Position numbers and translations under genes: made by a program | Notes under the pieces: generated by a model | Told to the model about the DNA's origin: nothing | What the model saw: the letters and a program-made list of their open reading frames with translations, nothing else | The model's database searches: none | Source of the DNA: Clostridiaceae bacterium | Lineage (GTDB): Bacteria; Bacillota; Clostridia; Lachnospirales; Lachnospiraceae | Length of the DNA stretch: 64,000 nucleotides | Assembly (NCBI GenBank): GCA_910574345.1 | Contig: CAJSZV010000017.1 | Coordinates: 22,157 to 86,156, forward strand | Reading direction: 5' to 3' | Shown: positions 1 through 8,805 of the stretch, one piece after another | Layout: every line of letters begins with the position of its first letter | Position numbering within the stretch: position 1 is the first letter of the stretch

Positions 1-671
1 GTGATGGTTCCCTGCTGCTCATAACAATCCATGGTATTTTTGAATACGTCTTTTCCGTCTCTGGTAATCTCGGTCTCTACCTTACAGGGAAAAGATGCCT
101 TCTCATCAAGACAGTAATCAATCCGTACCATGCCTTCATCAACATCCGGTGTAAAATGGATCCACCGAAATCTTGTTTTCTCCACCGGCTCCAGCCATAC
201 ACTCTGCCAGATTCCCGTACTGGGAGTATACCAGATAAACTTTGAGGTCTCCTCCCAAAACTGCTTTCCCCTGGCAATCTTCTCATCCGACAAGGGATCC
301 GTGACCTCAACCCTGACGGCTTCCTTTCCCCAGTTCAATGCCTCTGTAATATTGTATGAAAATGAGCTCTGCCCCCCTACATGCTCTCCCACCATCCTGC
401 CGTTTATGAAAACACGGCAGCTGTAGTCAACTGCTCCAAAATTCAGAAGAATGTCTTTCCCTTTCCATTCCGCCGGAATCTGAAAAGTCCTTTCATATAC
501 CACTTCATCCTCTTTGATCTTTTCTCCGATTCCGCTTAGAAGACTTTGGCACACAAAGGGCACCTCAATCGTCCTCTTTTCTTCCTTTATGTAAAAATCC
601 CAAGTACCGTTCAAACTCATCCATTGGCTTCTGACAAAATCAGGACGGGGGTATTCGCTTCTTTTGTTCAT
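1..671 (-). CDS. Glycoside hydrolase family 2, N-terminal part (runs off window)
   Basis: The frame is open from an ATG at 671 to the window edge, so only about 223 residues are visible. They look like the sugar-binding jelly-roll domain of family 2 hydrolases (beta-galactosidase/beta-glucuronidase type): the N-terminal SLNGTWDF motif (residues 19-26), VFINGRMVGEHVGG (87-100) and GIWQSVWLE (153-161). The catalytic TIM barrel lies outside the window, so the sugar preference cannot be read. No signal peptide is visible, so it is probably cytoplasmic. GGAGG lies just upstream of the ATG. It is divergent from the ArsR-type gene at 894, the likely regulator. Confidence 0.85.
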   Translation of the reverse strand, partial: MNKRSEYPRPDFVRSQWMSLNGTWDFYIKEEKRTIEVPFVCQSLLSGIGEKIKEDEVVYERTFQIPAEWKGKDILLNFGAVDYSCRVFINGRMVGEHVGGQSSFSYNITEALNWGKEAVRVEVTDPLSDEKIARGKQFWEETSKFIWYTPSTGIWQSVWLEPVEKTRFRWIHFTPDVDEGMVRIDYCLDEKASFPCKVETEITRDGKDVFKNTMDCYEQQGTI

Positions 672-733
672 AGGGGGTCCTCCATTTTCTATAGATGTAT
701 TTGTTTTTAGTATTGAATTTTTATTTTATTTTT

Positions 734-762
734 ATTATAATAAATAAGAGCTCTTACGTCAA
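734..762 (-). promoter_or_regulatory. Promoter of the GH2 gene with internal palindrome
   Basis: On the minus strand a -35 TTGACG (757-762) and a -10 TATAAT (734-739) are separated by 17 bases. The spacer contains the perfect 12-bp palindrome TAAGAGCTCTTA (745-756), a plausible operator for the divergently encoded ArsR-type regulator. The regulator link is inferred from position. Confidence 0.6.
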
Positions 763-893
763 TCATTCTCTGCCAAATAAATCTTTTTTGTGTGTTTTCT
801 TTATTTCTTGAATTATTTTTATTGCAATTTTCTTGTATTTAAAAGTGTCATCTTCACCATGTTTTATAAAATAAATCTAAGAAAGGAAGACTT

Positions 894-1865
894 ATGGCCA
901 GCAAACCAAAAACTCCCGTAAAAATCATTGGCGAACGAGACATTGAGCTGTATTTGTGCAACCCCAATCATCATGATCAGATTGTAAAGATAGGAAAGGC
1001 ATTATCCTCACCGGTGCGCCTCAACATTCTGAACCTTCTGAGAAACACTGCTCTTTCCCTTCAGGAGATAGCAGATATTCTCCATATCCCCGTATCTTCC
1101 ACCGCTCTGCACATTAAGACTCTGGAGGAAGCGCGCCTCATCGTCACCGAGACCCAGCCCGGGCTCCACGGTTCTATGCGCGTGTCCATCTGCAGCCTTC
1201 AGTCCTTTCACCTGCAGACCTTCGACGCTGATGCCGATATTGCCAACAACACCATTACTCTGGACATGCCCGTAGGCAACTATCATAGTTTTGACATCGT
1301 TCCCACCTGCGGCCTTGCAGACGAAAACGGAATTCTGGATGTATATGACAATATCCGTTCCTTCTATTCCCCCCTGCGTACCAGGGCCCAGCTTCTGTGG
1401 TTCCAGCAAGGTTATATTGAATATCGGTTCCCCAATCTCTTAAACCCTCTGCTTCCCCTCCACGAGATCTCGTTTCAGCTGGAGATCTGTTCTGAAGCTC
1501 CGGGATTTCTGGAAAACTGGCCGTCCGATATTACCATCTCCATCAATGACCGTGAAGTAACCACCTACTGTTCTCCCGGCGACTTCGGAGCCAGGCAGGG
1601 CCGTCTTACTCCCTCTTCCTGGCCGGACGGCAGAACACAGTACGGCCTTTTAAAGACCTTTTCCGTTCGGGACAACGGCGGATATTTGGACGGCCGACTG
1701 GTCAATCCTGACACGATCCTTAAGGATTTAAATCTCAATGAACGTCCCTACATCTCCTTTAAAATCGAGATCAAAAAAGATGCGGCCCACGTGGGCGGTA
1801 TCAACATTTTCGGGGAAAAGTACGGCGACTACCCCCAGGGAATTCTCATGAGCCTTGTCTATTGA
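894..1865 (+). CDS. ArsR-family winged-helix regulator with large C-terminal domain
   Basis: The protein has 323 residues. Residues about 35-100 form an ArsR-type winged helix (SSPVRLNILNLL, then LSLQEIADIL and the recognition helix STALHIKTLEEARLI). Residues 100-323 form a long, probably beta-rich domain that I do not recognise; ordinary ArsR metal sensors are only about 100 residues. No metal-binding cysteine pair is evident, so a sugar or metabolite ligand is more likely. The ATG follows GAAAGGA. It is divergent from the GH2 gene and convergent with the Ugp-like import operon, so both are candidate targets. Confidence 0.75.
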   Translation: MASKPKTPVKIIGERDIELYLCNPNHHDQIVKIGKALSSPVRLNILNLLRNTALSLQEIADILHIPVSSTALHIKTLEEARLIVTETQPGLHGSMRVSICSLQSFHLQTFDADADIANNTITLDMPVGNYHSFDIVPTCGLADENGILDVYDNIRSFYSPLRTRAQLLWFQQGYIEYRFPNLLNPLLPLHEISFQLEICSEAPGFLENWPSDITISINDREVTTYCSPGDFGARQGRLTPSSWPDGRTQYGLLKTFSVRDNGGYLDGRLVNPDTILKDLNLNERPYISFKIEIKKDAAHVGGINIFGEKYGDYPQGILMSLVY

Positions 1866-1882
1866 TCATCTTCTCCGTTCAC

Positions 1883-1924
1883 AAAAGGAGCAGGGTACAT
1901 ACTCCTATATACTCTGCTCCTTTT
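1883..1924. terminator. Bidirectional terminator between convergent genes
   Basis: AAAAGGAGCAG (1883-1893) pairs with CTGCTCCTTTT (1914-1924). A-rich and T-rich flanks allow termination of both the ArsR-type gene and the ABC permease operon. Confidence 0.7.
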
Positions 1925-1932
1925 CGAATCTT

Positions 1933-2760
1933 TCATCCCTTTACCGCCCCTGCTGTCAATCCTTCAATCAGCTGCTTCTGCCCGAAGACAAAGACTGCGA
2001 TGGACGGCAGCAATATCATAACCACCCCTGCCATAATGGGCCCTACTGCATTGCTGTCCGCGTTCTGCAGCATGCCAAGTCCGATCTGAACGGTCCGCAT
2101 ATTCTTGGAATCGGTGACAAGAAGGGGCCACAGGTACTGATTCCACACATTCAGGAACGTGTATACTCCAAGGGCTCCTAAATTAGGCTTAACTAAGGGA
2201 AGGCCCACTTTCATAAAGAACTGGCTGGGCGTGCAGCCGTCCATAATCGCGGCTTCATTCAATTCCACCGGAAGCTGCAAAAATGCCTGACGCATATTAA
2301 AGACGCAAAACGCGCTGGTCAGATAGGGAAGAATAAGAGCGCCGTATGTATTGATCAGACCCATTCTGCTGACCGTCAGGTAGTTGGCGATGATAATTGC
2401 CTGTCCGGGAATCATCATAGTTGACAGCATAATAAAGAATAAGACCTGCTTGCCCTTAAATTCCAGCATGGAAAAGGCATATCCTGCTAAAGCTCCGGTC
2501 AAAAGCTGGCCGGCGGTACAGGCTACCGCTACGGTAAAGGAGTTGAGAATAAAACGGAAAATCGGCGCCAGGCTTAAAGCGGTGGTATAGTTCTCAAAGT
2601 ACAGAGTCTCCGGAATAACCGGAGGCGGATAATCATAAAGCTGGGCCGGCGGCATCAGACTGAGACAGGCCGCGTATACAATAGGCATAATAATTACCAT
2701 ACACATTGCCAGGTTAATGCAAAAGAATACGATCTTCTGTGGTTTGATTTTAGGTTTCAA
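1933..2760 (-). CDS. Sugar-type ABC transporter permease (MalG/UgpE family)
   Basis: The protein has 275 residues and about six membrane segments. The cytoplasmic EAA loop (EAAIMDG..., residues 169-190), which docks to the ATPase, is typical of CUT1 carbohydrate permeases. The start appears to be TTG at 2760: it overlaps the TGA of the upstream permease gene and is preceded by AAGGTGA at good spacing, and no nearby ATG has a better site. It is the last gene of an operon of binding protein, phosphodiesterase and two permeases. With a glycerophosphodiesterase in the operon, the substrate may be glycerol-3-phosphate or a glycerophosphodiester, but sugar oligomers remain possible. Confidence 0.88.
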   Translation of the reverse strand: MKPKIKPQKIVFFCINLAMCMVIIMPIVYAACLSLMPPAQLYDYPPPVIPETLYFENYTTALSLAPIFRFILNSFTVAVACTAGQLLTGALAGYAFSMLEFKGKQVLFFIMLSTMMIPGQAIIIANYLTVSRMGLINTYGALILPYLTSAFCVFNMRQAFLQLPVELNEAAIMDGCTPSQFFMKVGLPLVKPNLGALGVYTFLNVWNQYLWPLLVTDSKNMRTVQIGLGMLQNADSNAVGPIMAGVVMILLPSIAVFVFGQKQLIEGLTAGAVKG

Positions 2761-3620
2761 TAGTTCACCTTCTTTTCTAATTTGAATTGCAGAAGCGTCA
2801 GAATCAGAATAATAACAAACAGGATAACAGACTCCGTACAGGCGATGCCGAAACGGTTATTCATAAAAGCTTCCTGGTATATCTCATACACAATTACGCT
2901 GGTTGCCTTTCCGGGGCCACCTTTGGTCATCAAGTTGATCTGGGCATATGCCTGGAAAGAATTAATCACATTGATAATTAAAAGGAAGAACAATGTGGGG
3001 GAGATGCTGGGCAGGGTAATGCTCCAATGCTTTCGCAGGAATTTGGCTCCGTCGATGGCAGCGGCCTCATATAAGCTGGAATCAACGGACTGAAGCGCAG
3101 CCAGAATAAAGATAAAATTCAGTCCGATATTCATCCATATGGTCACGATGGAAACGGACATCAATGCATATTTGATATCAATGAGCCACGCAATATTGGT
3201 CTTTAAAAGGTAATTCAGCATACCCAATGAAGGGTGGAAAATAAAGGTAAATACAATGGCCACAGATGCTGATGAGATAGCCATGGGAAGAGCGTAGATG
3301 GAACGGAATATGCTCATTCCGGCAACTTTTTCATTGGCAAAGAGGGCTGTGACCAGTCCCATAAAGATTGAACCGGCAACAATAAGAATGGCATATTTAA
3401 ACGTGACCTTCAAACTGTTCATAAAATTAGCGGATGTCAAAATATTGATGTAATTGTTAAACCCGTTAAAAAAACTTACATCGCCGTTAGGATCCGTAGT
3501 ATGGAGACTCAGATACAAAGTCTTGCCGAATGGGAAAAACACAAAAATCGCAAATAGCAAAAACGCCGGTACCAGATATAAATAGGGAGTGATGGTTTTC
3601 AATAAATTTTGATTTTTCAT
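2757..3620 (-). CDS. Sugar-type ABC transporter permease (MalF/UgpA family)
   Basis: The protein has 287 residues and about six membrane helices. The EAA loop is at residues 185-205 (EAAAIDGAKFL...). AAGGAG lies upstream of the ATG. It pairs with the second permease through a stop/start overlap and follows the phosphodiesterase gene by 25 bases. No ABC ATPase lies in the operon, so the pair presumably uses a shared MsmX/UgpC-type ATPase encoded elsewhere, as is common for CUT1 systems in Firmicutes. Confidence 0.88.
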   Translation of the reverse strand: MKNQNLLKTITPYLYLVPAFLLFAIFVFFPFGKTLYLSLHTTDPNGDVSFFNGFNNYINILTSANFMNSLKVTFKYAILIVAGSIFMGLVTALFANEKVAGMSIFRSIYALPMAISSASVAIVFTFIFHPSLGMLNYLLKTNIAWLIDIKYALMSVSIVTIWMNIGLNFIFILAALQSVDSSLYEAAAIDGAKFLRKHWSITLPSISPTLFFLLIINVINSFQAYAQINLMTKGGPGKATSVIVYEIYQEAFMNNRFGIACTESVILFVIILILTLLQFKLEKKVNY

Positions 3621-3645
3621 GCAGTGCTCCTTTCTGACCCGCAGT

Positions 3646-4380
3646 CTACTTTCCCAAATCCCGAAGCACCTTGACTAATCTATCCGGACAATTTGTTATA
3701 ATTGCAAATATCTCCTGCTCTGCAAGATACCGCATATCTTTTTCTTCATCGACAGTCCATGCCTGGATCTGGATTCCCTCATCGTGGATCTCACGGATGG
3801 TGTCCTGATCCAGATAGGTATAGATGGGGTTAATATAATCTGCGCCGTGGGATTTTGTGTACCTGCCGCCGGCGCACAGATGACTCGCTACCAGAAAAGC
3901 GCAACGGGTTTCCGGAGAAAGTTTTTTGGCCTTTACCATAGAGCGGTGGTTAAAAGACGAAAACAGAACACGGTCCAAAAGTCCATATTCTCTTATGAGA
4001 GCGATAACCTTTTCTTCCAGCCCTTCATACTCCACTATGGTATTCTTCAGTTCAATATTGGTAAAAATATCCTGGGTCCTGGCAAATTCAAAATACTCCC
4101 TTAAAGTGGGGATGGGATTGAATCCGAAACTGCCGGGATGACCGCTGCTGACATCGATCCGGCCCAGTTCCCCGGCGGTCATATCTTTTACAAGGCCCTT
4201 CCGTCCTCCCGTAACCCTGTCAATAAACTCATCATGTATGACTACAACCTCTCCGTCCTTGCTCAGATGAACATCCAATTCGATGCCGTCGCACCCTGCC
4301 TCCACCGCCTTGCGGAATGCAAGCATGGTATTCTCCGGATATTGGCTGCTGAAACCTCTGTGGGCAATTATCTTAGTCAT
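3646..4380 (-). CDS. ugpQ: Glycerophosphodiester phosphodiesterase
   Basis: This 244-residue cytoplasmic GDPD enzyme hydrolyses glycerophosphodiesters to glycerol-3-phosphate and an alcohol. The family signature is visible: HRG (7-9), PEN (15-17), the metal and catalytic cluster E34/D36 in IELDVH, and H49-D50 in VIHDE. Its length matches bacterial UgpQ. The ATG follows AGGAGG. Its position between a binding protein and two permeases suggests that imported glycerophosphodiesters are cleaved on entry. Confidence 0.9.
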   Translation of the reverse strand: MTKIIAHRGFSSQYPENTMLAFRKAVEAGCDGIELDVHLSKDGEVVVIHDEFIDRVTGGRKGLVKDMTAGELGRIDVSSGHPGSFGFNPIPTLREYFEFARTQDIFTNIELKNTIVEYEGLEEKVIALIREYGLLDRVLFSSFNHRSMVKAKKLSPETRCAFLVASHLCAGGRYTKSHGADYINPIYTYLDQDTIREIHDEGIQIQAWTVDEEKDMRYLAEQEIFAIITNCPDRLVKVLRDLGK

Positions 4381-4402
4381 ATAAGTATCCTCCTCTTTTA
4401 TG

Positions 4403-4436
4403 AAAAGAGCAGGTAATAATTGATACCTGCTCTTTT
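4403..4436 (-). terminator. Intra-operon hairpin below the binding-protein gene
   Basis: A perfect 13-bp stem (4403-4415 with 4424-4436) with an 8-base loop and a terminal T run lies between the binding-protein stop and the phosphodiesterase start. Such partial terminators typically let the solute-binding protein be made in excess of the permeases. Stabilisation of the upstream mRNA is an alternative. Confidence 0.65.
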
Positions 4437-4445
4437 GGATGTCAA

Positions 4446-5870
4446 TTATTTAACTGTGGCATTATAATTGGCAATGGCATCATTGGCGCTGCTTGCAATG
4501 GCCGCGATGGCATCATCGACAGACTGTCCGTTCTGCAGGACAAGTTCCATATTCTGCTCGAAGGTAGCGCGGATCTCAGAGAATACACCCAAAGAAGCGC
4601 CCTGGGTAGCATAGTTGAGGGGAGCATCGTGAAGCTGATTGATAGCCGTCTGGAAATTGGGGTTCTCTTCCAGATACTTCTTCATCTCCTCTGTCTCATA
4701 AGCCTTTGTATTGGCGCAGAAATATCCTGTCTTCCGGCTGAATTCAGCAGCAACTTCCGGTGATGTGGCATATTTTATGAATTCCCATGCGTCTTTCTTC
4801 CTCTGCTCGTCTTTGTTGTCCAGTAGCCATAAGTTGCCGCCGCCGATGATAACGCCGCCTTCATCCGCCTTGCCGCCCATCATGGGAAGGTATGCGGTTC
4901 CGACTTCAAAACGATCGCCCACACCATTTAAAATCGCAGTAAGCTGAGCAGTTGACTCAAAAGTCATGGCCGCCTGGCCGGACATAAACGCATTCTTATT
5001 CTCATCGCTCTTACGACCGTAGTTTACGATAATTCCCTCGTCTACCAGATGCTTCCAGGTCTCCATAATGGTCTTTGCCGAGCCGTTCTGATCGTAGGCA
5101 ACAGCCGTGGCACGCTCTGTACGCCCGTTGTTGTTATTGGCGTAAAGTTCGCCCATACCTGCTACAAAGTTCTCAAAGAACCATCCGTAGATAAACAGAG
5201 ACATGGGATACTGTATCACCCGATTGCCGTCTTTTTTCAACAGCTTGGGACCGATCTCCTCAATCTCCGCAAATGTTGTGGGCGGGTTCTCCGGATCCAG
5301 GCCTGCCTCTGCAAAAGCAGTCTTGTTATAATACATAATAGGAGTTGACGGATTGAAGGGGATGCACTGGAACTTATCATTTACCGTATAATAATTCCTC
5401 AAAATAGGCTCTATATCATCCAGATTAATAGCGGGATCGTCCGCCAGCATATCCTCCGCCGGAATAGCGAAACCGCTGTCCACCAGATACCTTGTACCCA
5501 GCTCAAACATCTGAACAACGTCAGGAGCGTTGCCTGCGGGCATAGCTGCCTTTAACTTAGTAAGGGCATCATCATAAGCCCCCTGGAAATCCGACTGCAC
5601 ATAAATCTCACTCTGTGAATTATTGAAATCATTGACAATATCCTCAACAGCCTCTCCGATGTTGCCTCCCATACAATGCCAGAAGGTAATAACTCTTGCG
5701 CCTTCCGGGGCCTTGGCAGCACCAGCTGATTTTTCACCCTGTGCCGCCGGCTGGCCAGAGGAAGCAGGTGCCGCATCTTTTTGTCCGCCGGAGCAGCCAA
5801 CTAAGACATTTGTGAGAACAGCGGCGCAAAGCAGAGCACTGACAATTTGTTTCACTTTTTTTGTTTTCAT
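4446..5870 (-). CDS. Extracellular solute-binding lipoprotein (family 1, UgpB-like)
   Basis: This 474-residue lipoprotein has a basic N-terminus, a hydrophobic stretch and lipobox LVGC with Cys26 as the predicted lipidated residue, then an Ala/Ser/Gln-rich linker. The mature part is of the family 1 solute-binding type (ITFWHCMGG near the start, QAAMTFEST in the middle). It is the first gene of the operon, after AAGGAG, and is separated from the rest by a hairpin. UgpB-like glycerophosphodiester binding is inferred from the neighbouring phosphodiesterase. Confidence 0.88.
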   Translation of the reverse strand: MKTKKVKQIVSALLCAAVLTNVLVGCSGGQKDAAPASSGQPAAQGEKSAGAAKAPEGARVITFWHCMGGNIGEAVEDIVNDFNNSQSEIYVQSDFQGAYDDALTKLKAAMPAGNAPDVVQMFELGTRYLVDSGFAIPAEDMLADDPAINLDDIEPILRNYYTVNDKFQCIPFNPSTPIMYYNKTAFAEAGLDPENPPTTFAEIEEIGPKLLKKDGNRVIQYPMSLFIYGWFFENFVAGMGELYANNNNGRTERATAVAYDQNGSAKTIMETWKHLVDEGIIVNYGRKSDENKNAFMSGQAAMTFESTAQLTAILNGVGDRFEVGTAYLPMMGGKADEGGVIIGGGNLWLLDNKDEQRKKDAWEFIKYATSPEVAAEFSRKTGYFCANTKAYETEEMKKYLEENPNFQTAINQLHDAPLNYATQGASLGVFSEIRATFEQNMELVLQNGQSVDDAIAAIASSANDAIANYNATVK

Positions 5871-6207
5871 AAATCTTCTCCTTTGTTTTGTATTTTTACG
5901 ACATCTACATATTCATTATATTATTTGTTGCATTTTGTCAATTAATAATAAAAATTAGTTGTGTATTTTTTACTATTATATCCTTTATTTTTCATTATTT
6001 ATTGTGCTTTTTCATCTTTTTCACATTTCATGTAATAAACACGTGCTTCTTTCAAATTCTCGTTTCTGCATATTAATTTTATATTTTTTGAAATAAACAC
6101 AAAAGACTGTGAAAAATCCCGCCTCATTGACGGAAAACCAGGTTTATGCTAATATGATTTTTATTGAAGCCGACTTGACTCGGCGGCACAGGGGAGGTAT
6201 CTATCAT
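5871..6207. other. Divergent AT-rich intergenic region
   Basis: No gene is seen in these 337 bases. They hold the outward promoters of the binding-protein operon (minus) and the hscC operon (plus). On the minus strand a consensus TTGACA (5936-5941) is followed by either TATAAT (5915-5920, spacing 15) or TAATGA (5913-5918, spacing 17). I see no clear operator palindrome. Confidence 0.6.
6127..6155 (+). promoter_or_regulatory. Promoter of hscC-dnaJ-like operon
   Basis: TTGACG (6127-6132), a 17-base spacer and TAATAT (6150-6155) lie about 50 bases upstream of the hscC ATG. No CIRCE-type inverted repeat is visible, so HrcA control is not indicated. Confidence 0.5.
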
Positions 6208-7896
6208 ATGGCAGTAATCGGAATTGATCTGGGGACCACAAACAGCCTGGCGGCTGTCTGGAAAGACGGAAAAAGCGTCCTGATTCCCAACAGGCTCGGC
6301 GCCTGCCTGACGCCCAGCGTGGTGACGGAGGCAGAGGGAGCGGTATGGGTGGGCACGGTAGCCAGGGAAAAGAGGCTGGCATACCCCCGGCAGAGCGCCG
6401 CTTCTTTTAAACGGCTTATGGGCACGGAGCAAAAACTTTATCTTGGAGACAAGGGATATACGCCCCAGGAGTTGTCGGCTGTGGTACTGAGGCAGCTAAA
6501 GCAGGACGCGGAGGAATTTCTGGGGGAGGCCGTAGACGAGGCCGTCATCAGCGTCCCTGCATATTTTAATGATGAACAGCGCTATGCCACCAGACAGGCA
6601 GGACTTCTGGCAGGGCTTAAGGTGGAACGGCTTGTCAATGAACCTTCGGCGGCAGCCCTGGCCTGTCACAATCTTCACAGCCAGGAGGACGAGACCTTTC
6701 TCGTAATTGATTTCGGCGGAGGCACTCTGGACGTGTCTGTAGTGGCCTGCTTTGACCAGATCGTGGAGATTCTGGCAGTAGCCGGGGACAATCATCTGGG
6801 AGGAGATGATTTTGACCAGCGCATTGCGGAACATTTCTGCCGGGAACACGGGATCGGACAGGATACCTTAAACCCCAGGCAGTGGCTGACCCTGCTCCAA
6901 AGCGCAGAGCAGTGCAAACGGCTGCTGACGGAAAAGGAAGGGGCCATGATGGAATGGGAAGGTCCTGAGGGAAAGATGGGGCTGATCCTGAGCCGGGATG
7001 ATTTGATTCGGATTTGCGCCCCTTTGTTTAAACGGCTGGAGGCAGTGGTGCAGAAGGCCCTGAGGGACGCCTCTTCCGACGCCATTGACAGGATCGTGCT
7101 GGTAGGCGGCACCTGCCGCATGCCCGTGATCCGTCAGTACATCCGACATTTCATGAACATTGCTCCCATGACAGAGGATCACCCTGACGAGATCGTGGCC
7201 AAAGGCGCTGCAGTCTACGCAGGGATCAAGGAGCGCAGGGAGGAGATTAAGGACCTGCTTCTGACGGATATCTGTCCCTTTACCATGGGGATCGGCGTAC
7301 GGGATCCCTCCAGTCAGGATCTGCTCCTTTCACCAGTGATTGAGCGCAACTGCGTCCTTCCTTTCAGCCGGGAGCAGTCCTACACTCCCTGTACCGACAC
7401 CCAGGACCATGTGATGATTCATATTTTCCAGGGAGAATCCATGCACTGCAGTGAAAACCTGTTCTTAGGAACCCTGCATCTGGATATGCCCCCGGCAAGT
7501 TCCGGCTCCCGGTTTGTAAAGGTGCGCTTCACTTATGACATTAACGGAATCCTGGAAGCGGAGGCGGTCAACCACGCAGGGATGAAGGCCCGCAAACGCA
7601 TCGTCAACAGCCATATCCGCATGAGCGATGAAGAACTGGAAGAACGGATCATCCACCTTAAAAACCTGAACTATATTTCGCGGGAGGAGGAACAGACAGA
7701 GTATCTTCTGGCGCGGGGAGACCGGCTGTATCGGGAATGTCTGGGAAGAGACCGGGACGTGGTTCAAAACAACAGCCAGCTGCTCCGCTCTCTCATGGAC
7801 AAAAAAAATCCGGCTAAGCTGCGGGCGGCGCGCAGGCAGGTGGAGCCGGTTTTTGACTATCTGGAAGAAAAACTGGGTCTGGAGAAACTGATATGA
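6208..7896 (+). CDS. hscC: HscC-type specialised Hsp70 chaperone
   Basis: This 562-residue Hsp70 has the nucleotide-binding domain with GIDLGTTNS (5-13), the phosphate-2 loop DFGGGTLDVS and the adenosine loop VLVGGTCRMP. The substrate domain is short, with no C-terminal EEVD-like tail. The length and the motifs LTDICPFTMG, SPVIERN and YDINGILE match HscC (about 556 residues in E. coli) rather than DnaK (about 610-640). The frame is open upstream, but the ATG at 6208 follows GGGGAGG and begins the conserved sequence. The next gene, a J-protein, overlaps by four bases, as expected for a dedicated pair. Confidence 0.85.
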   Translation: MAVIGIDLGTTNSLAAVWKDGKSVLIPNRLGACLTPSVVTEAEGAVWVGTVAREKRLAYPRQSAASFKRLMGTEQKLYLGDKGYTPQELSAVVLRQLKQDAEEFLGEAVDEAVISVPAYFNDEQRYATRQAGLLAGLKVERLVNEPSAAALACHNLHSQEDETFLVIDFGGGTLDVSVVACFDQIVEILAVAGDNHLGGDDFDQRIAEHFCREHGIGQDTLNPRQWLTLLQSAEQCKRLLTEKEGAMMEWEGPEGKMGLILSRDDLIRICAPLFKRLEAVVQKALRDASSDAIDRIVLVGGTCRMPVIRQYIRHFMNIAPMTEDHPDEIVAKGAAVYAGIKERREEIKDLLLTDICPFTMGIGVRDPSSQDLLLSPVIERNCVLPFSREQSYTPCTDTQDHVMIHIFQGESMHCSENLFLGTLHLDMPPASSGSRFVKVRFTYDINGILEAEAVNHAGMKARKRIVNSHIRMSDEELEERIIHLKNLNYISREEEQTEYLLARGDRLYRECLGRDRDVVQNNSQLLRSLMDKKNPAKLRAARRQVEPVFDYLEEKLGLEKLI

Positions 7897-8795
7897 ACGG
7901 ACAGCGAGAAAACATATGGGAGATTCTTGGAATCCGGCCTACTGAGGATAAAAGGGCCATCCGGCGGGCTTACGCCCAGGCCTGCCGCACCTGCCATCCG
8001 GAAGACCAGCCGGAAGAATTCCGGCAGCTGCATCAGGCCTATGAACAGGCCCTGACCTGGGCCAAGGCCCAAAAAGAAGAGCCGGCAGAAGCAGGCGGAG
8101 AAAACCTTTGGCAGAATGAGAAAAAGGGAACAGACAAAAAGGACAGAGAATCCATAGAGTCAGGAGAAAGCGCCCCGCCCTCCGAACACTGGGAAGAACT
8201 TTTGCAGGGCGAGACAGGCGAAACAGAAGAAAAGCCGGCGGCATCCCCGGCACTCCCCCGCTCCATGCATCGCTGGGAGGAACTGCTCCTTATGGGGATG
8301 GAAGAAGACGCCGCCCTGCCGCCGCCACCGGATCCCCTTTCCTGGCAGTCTGTTGATCCGACCCAGGTCTCATCCCAGGTCCTTACGGACTTCGGAAAGC
8401 TGTTGGAGCAGATGAAGCTTTTGGAAATCTATGTCAGGGATAATCCGCCTCAGGACGAGTCCGCCTGGCATCAGATAATGGAACGGTGGGATCTGCTGGC
8501 GGACAGTCCGATGTTCCGGATGCTGGGAGAAAAACCCGCTTATTTCCAGCTGCTCTTCGGCTGGCTCAACAGGGAAAGAGGGCGGCTCCACATTCCCACC
8601 ATTGTGGGGATCCTTCGCATCTACCAGATAAACAGGCGGCTCATTGGGCATCCATGGAAAAGACGCATATACGAAAGGATGAAACCAGAACTTCGCATAC
8701 TCGTCTATGAACTTATATTTTATGAGAGCATATGGGATGCGGAACTGTTTCGGGAAAAACTCAATCTGTACGGCGACCGGAAAAAAAGGAAATAA
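7893..8795 (+). CDS. J-domain protein with HPE in place of HPD
   Basis: The protein has 300 residues. Residues 7-60 form a J domain (IWEILGIRP..., basic helix II RRAYAQACRTC). The signature tripeptide is His35-Pro36-Glu37 rather than HPD. An acidic, Glu/Pro-rich linker (about 65-150) follows, and then a helical C-terminal region of unknown type. There is no zinc-finger or DnaJ client domain. The ATG overlaps the hscC stop, so it is the presumed co-chaperone of that Hsp70. The HPD Asp is normally essential for stimulating the ATPase, so HPE may mean a weakened or specialised interaction. Confidence 0.75.
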   Translation: MNGQRENIWEILGIRPTEDKRAIRRAYAQACRTCHPEDQPEEFRQLHQAYEQALTWAKAQKEEPAEAGGENLWQNEKKGTDKKDRESIESGESAPPSEHWEELLQGETGETEEKPAASPALPRSMHRWEELLLMGMEEDAALPPPPDPLSWQSVDPTQVSSQVLTDFGKLLEQMKLLEIYVRDNPPQDESAWHQIMERWDLLADSPMFRMLGEKPAYFQLLFGWLNRERGRLHIPTIVGILRIYQINRRLIGHPWKRRIYERMKPELRILVYELIFYESIWDAELFREKLNLYGDRKKRK

Positions 8796-8805
8796 CCAGT
8801 AACCT

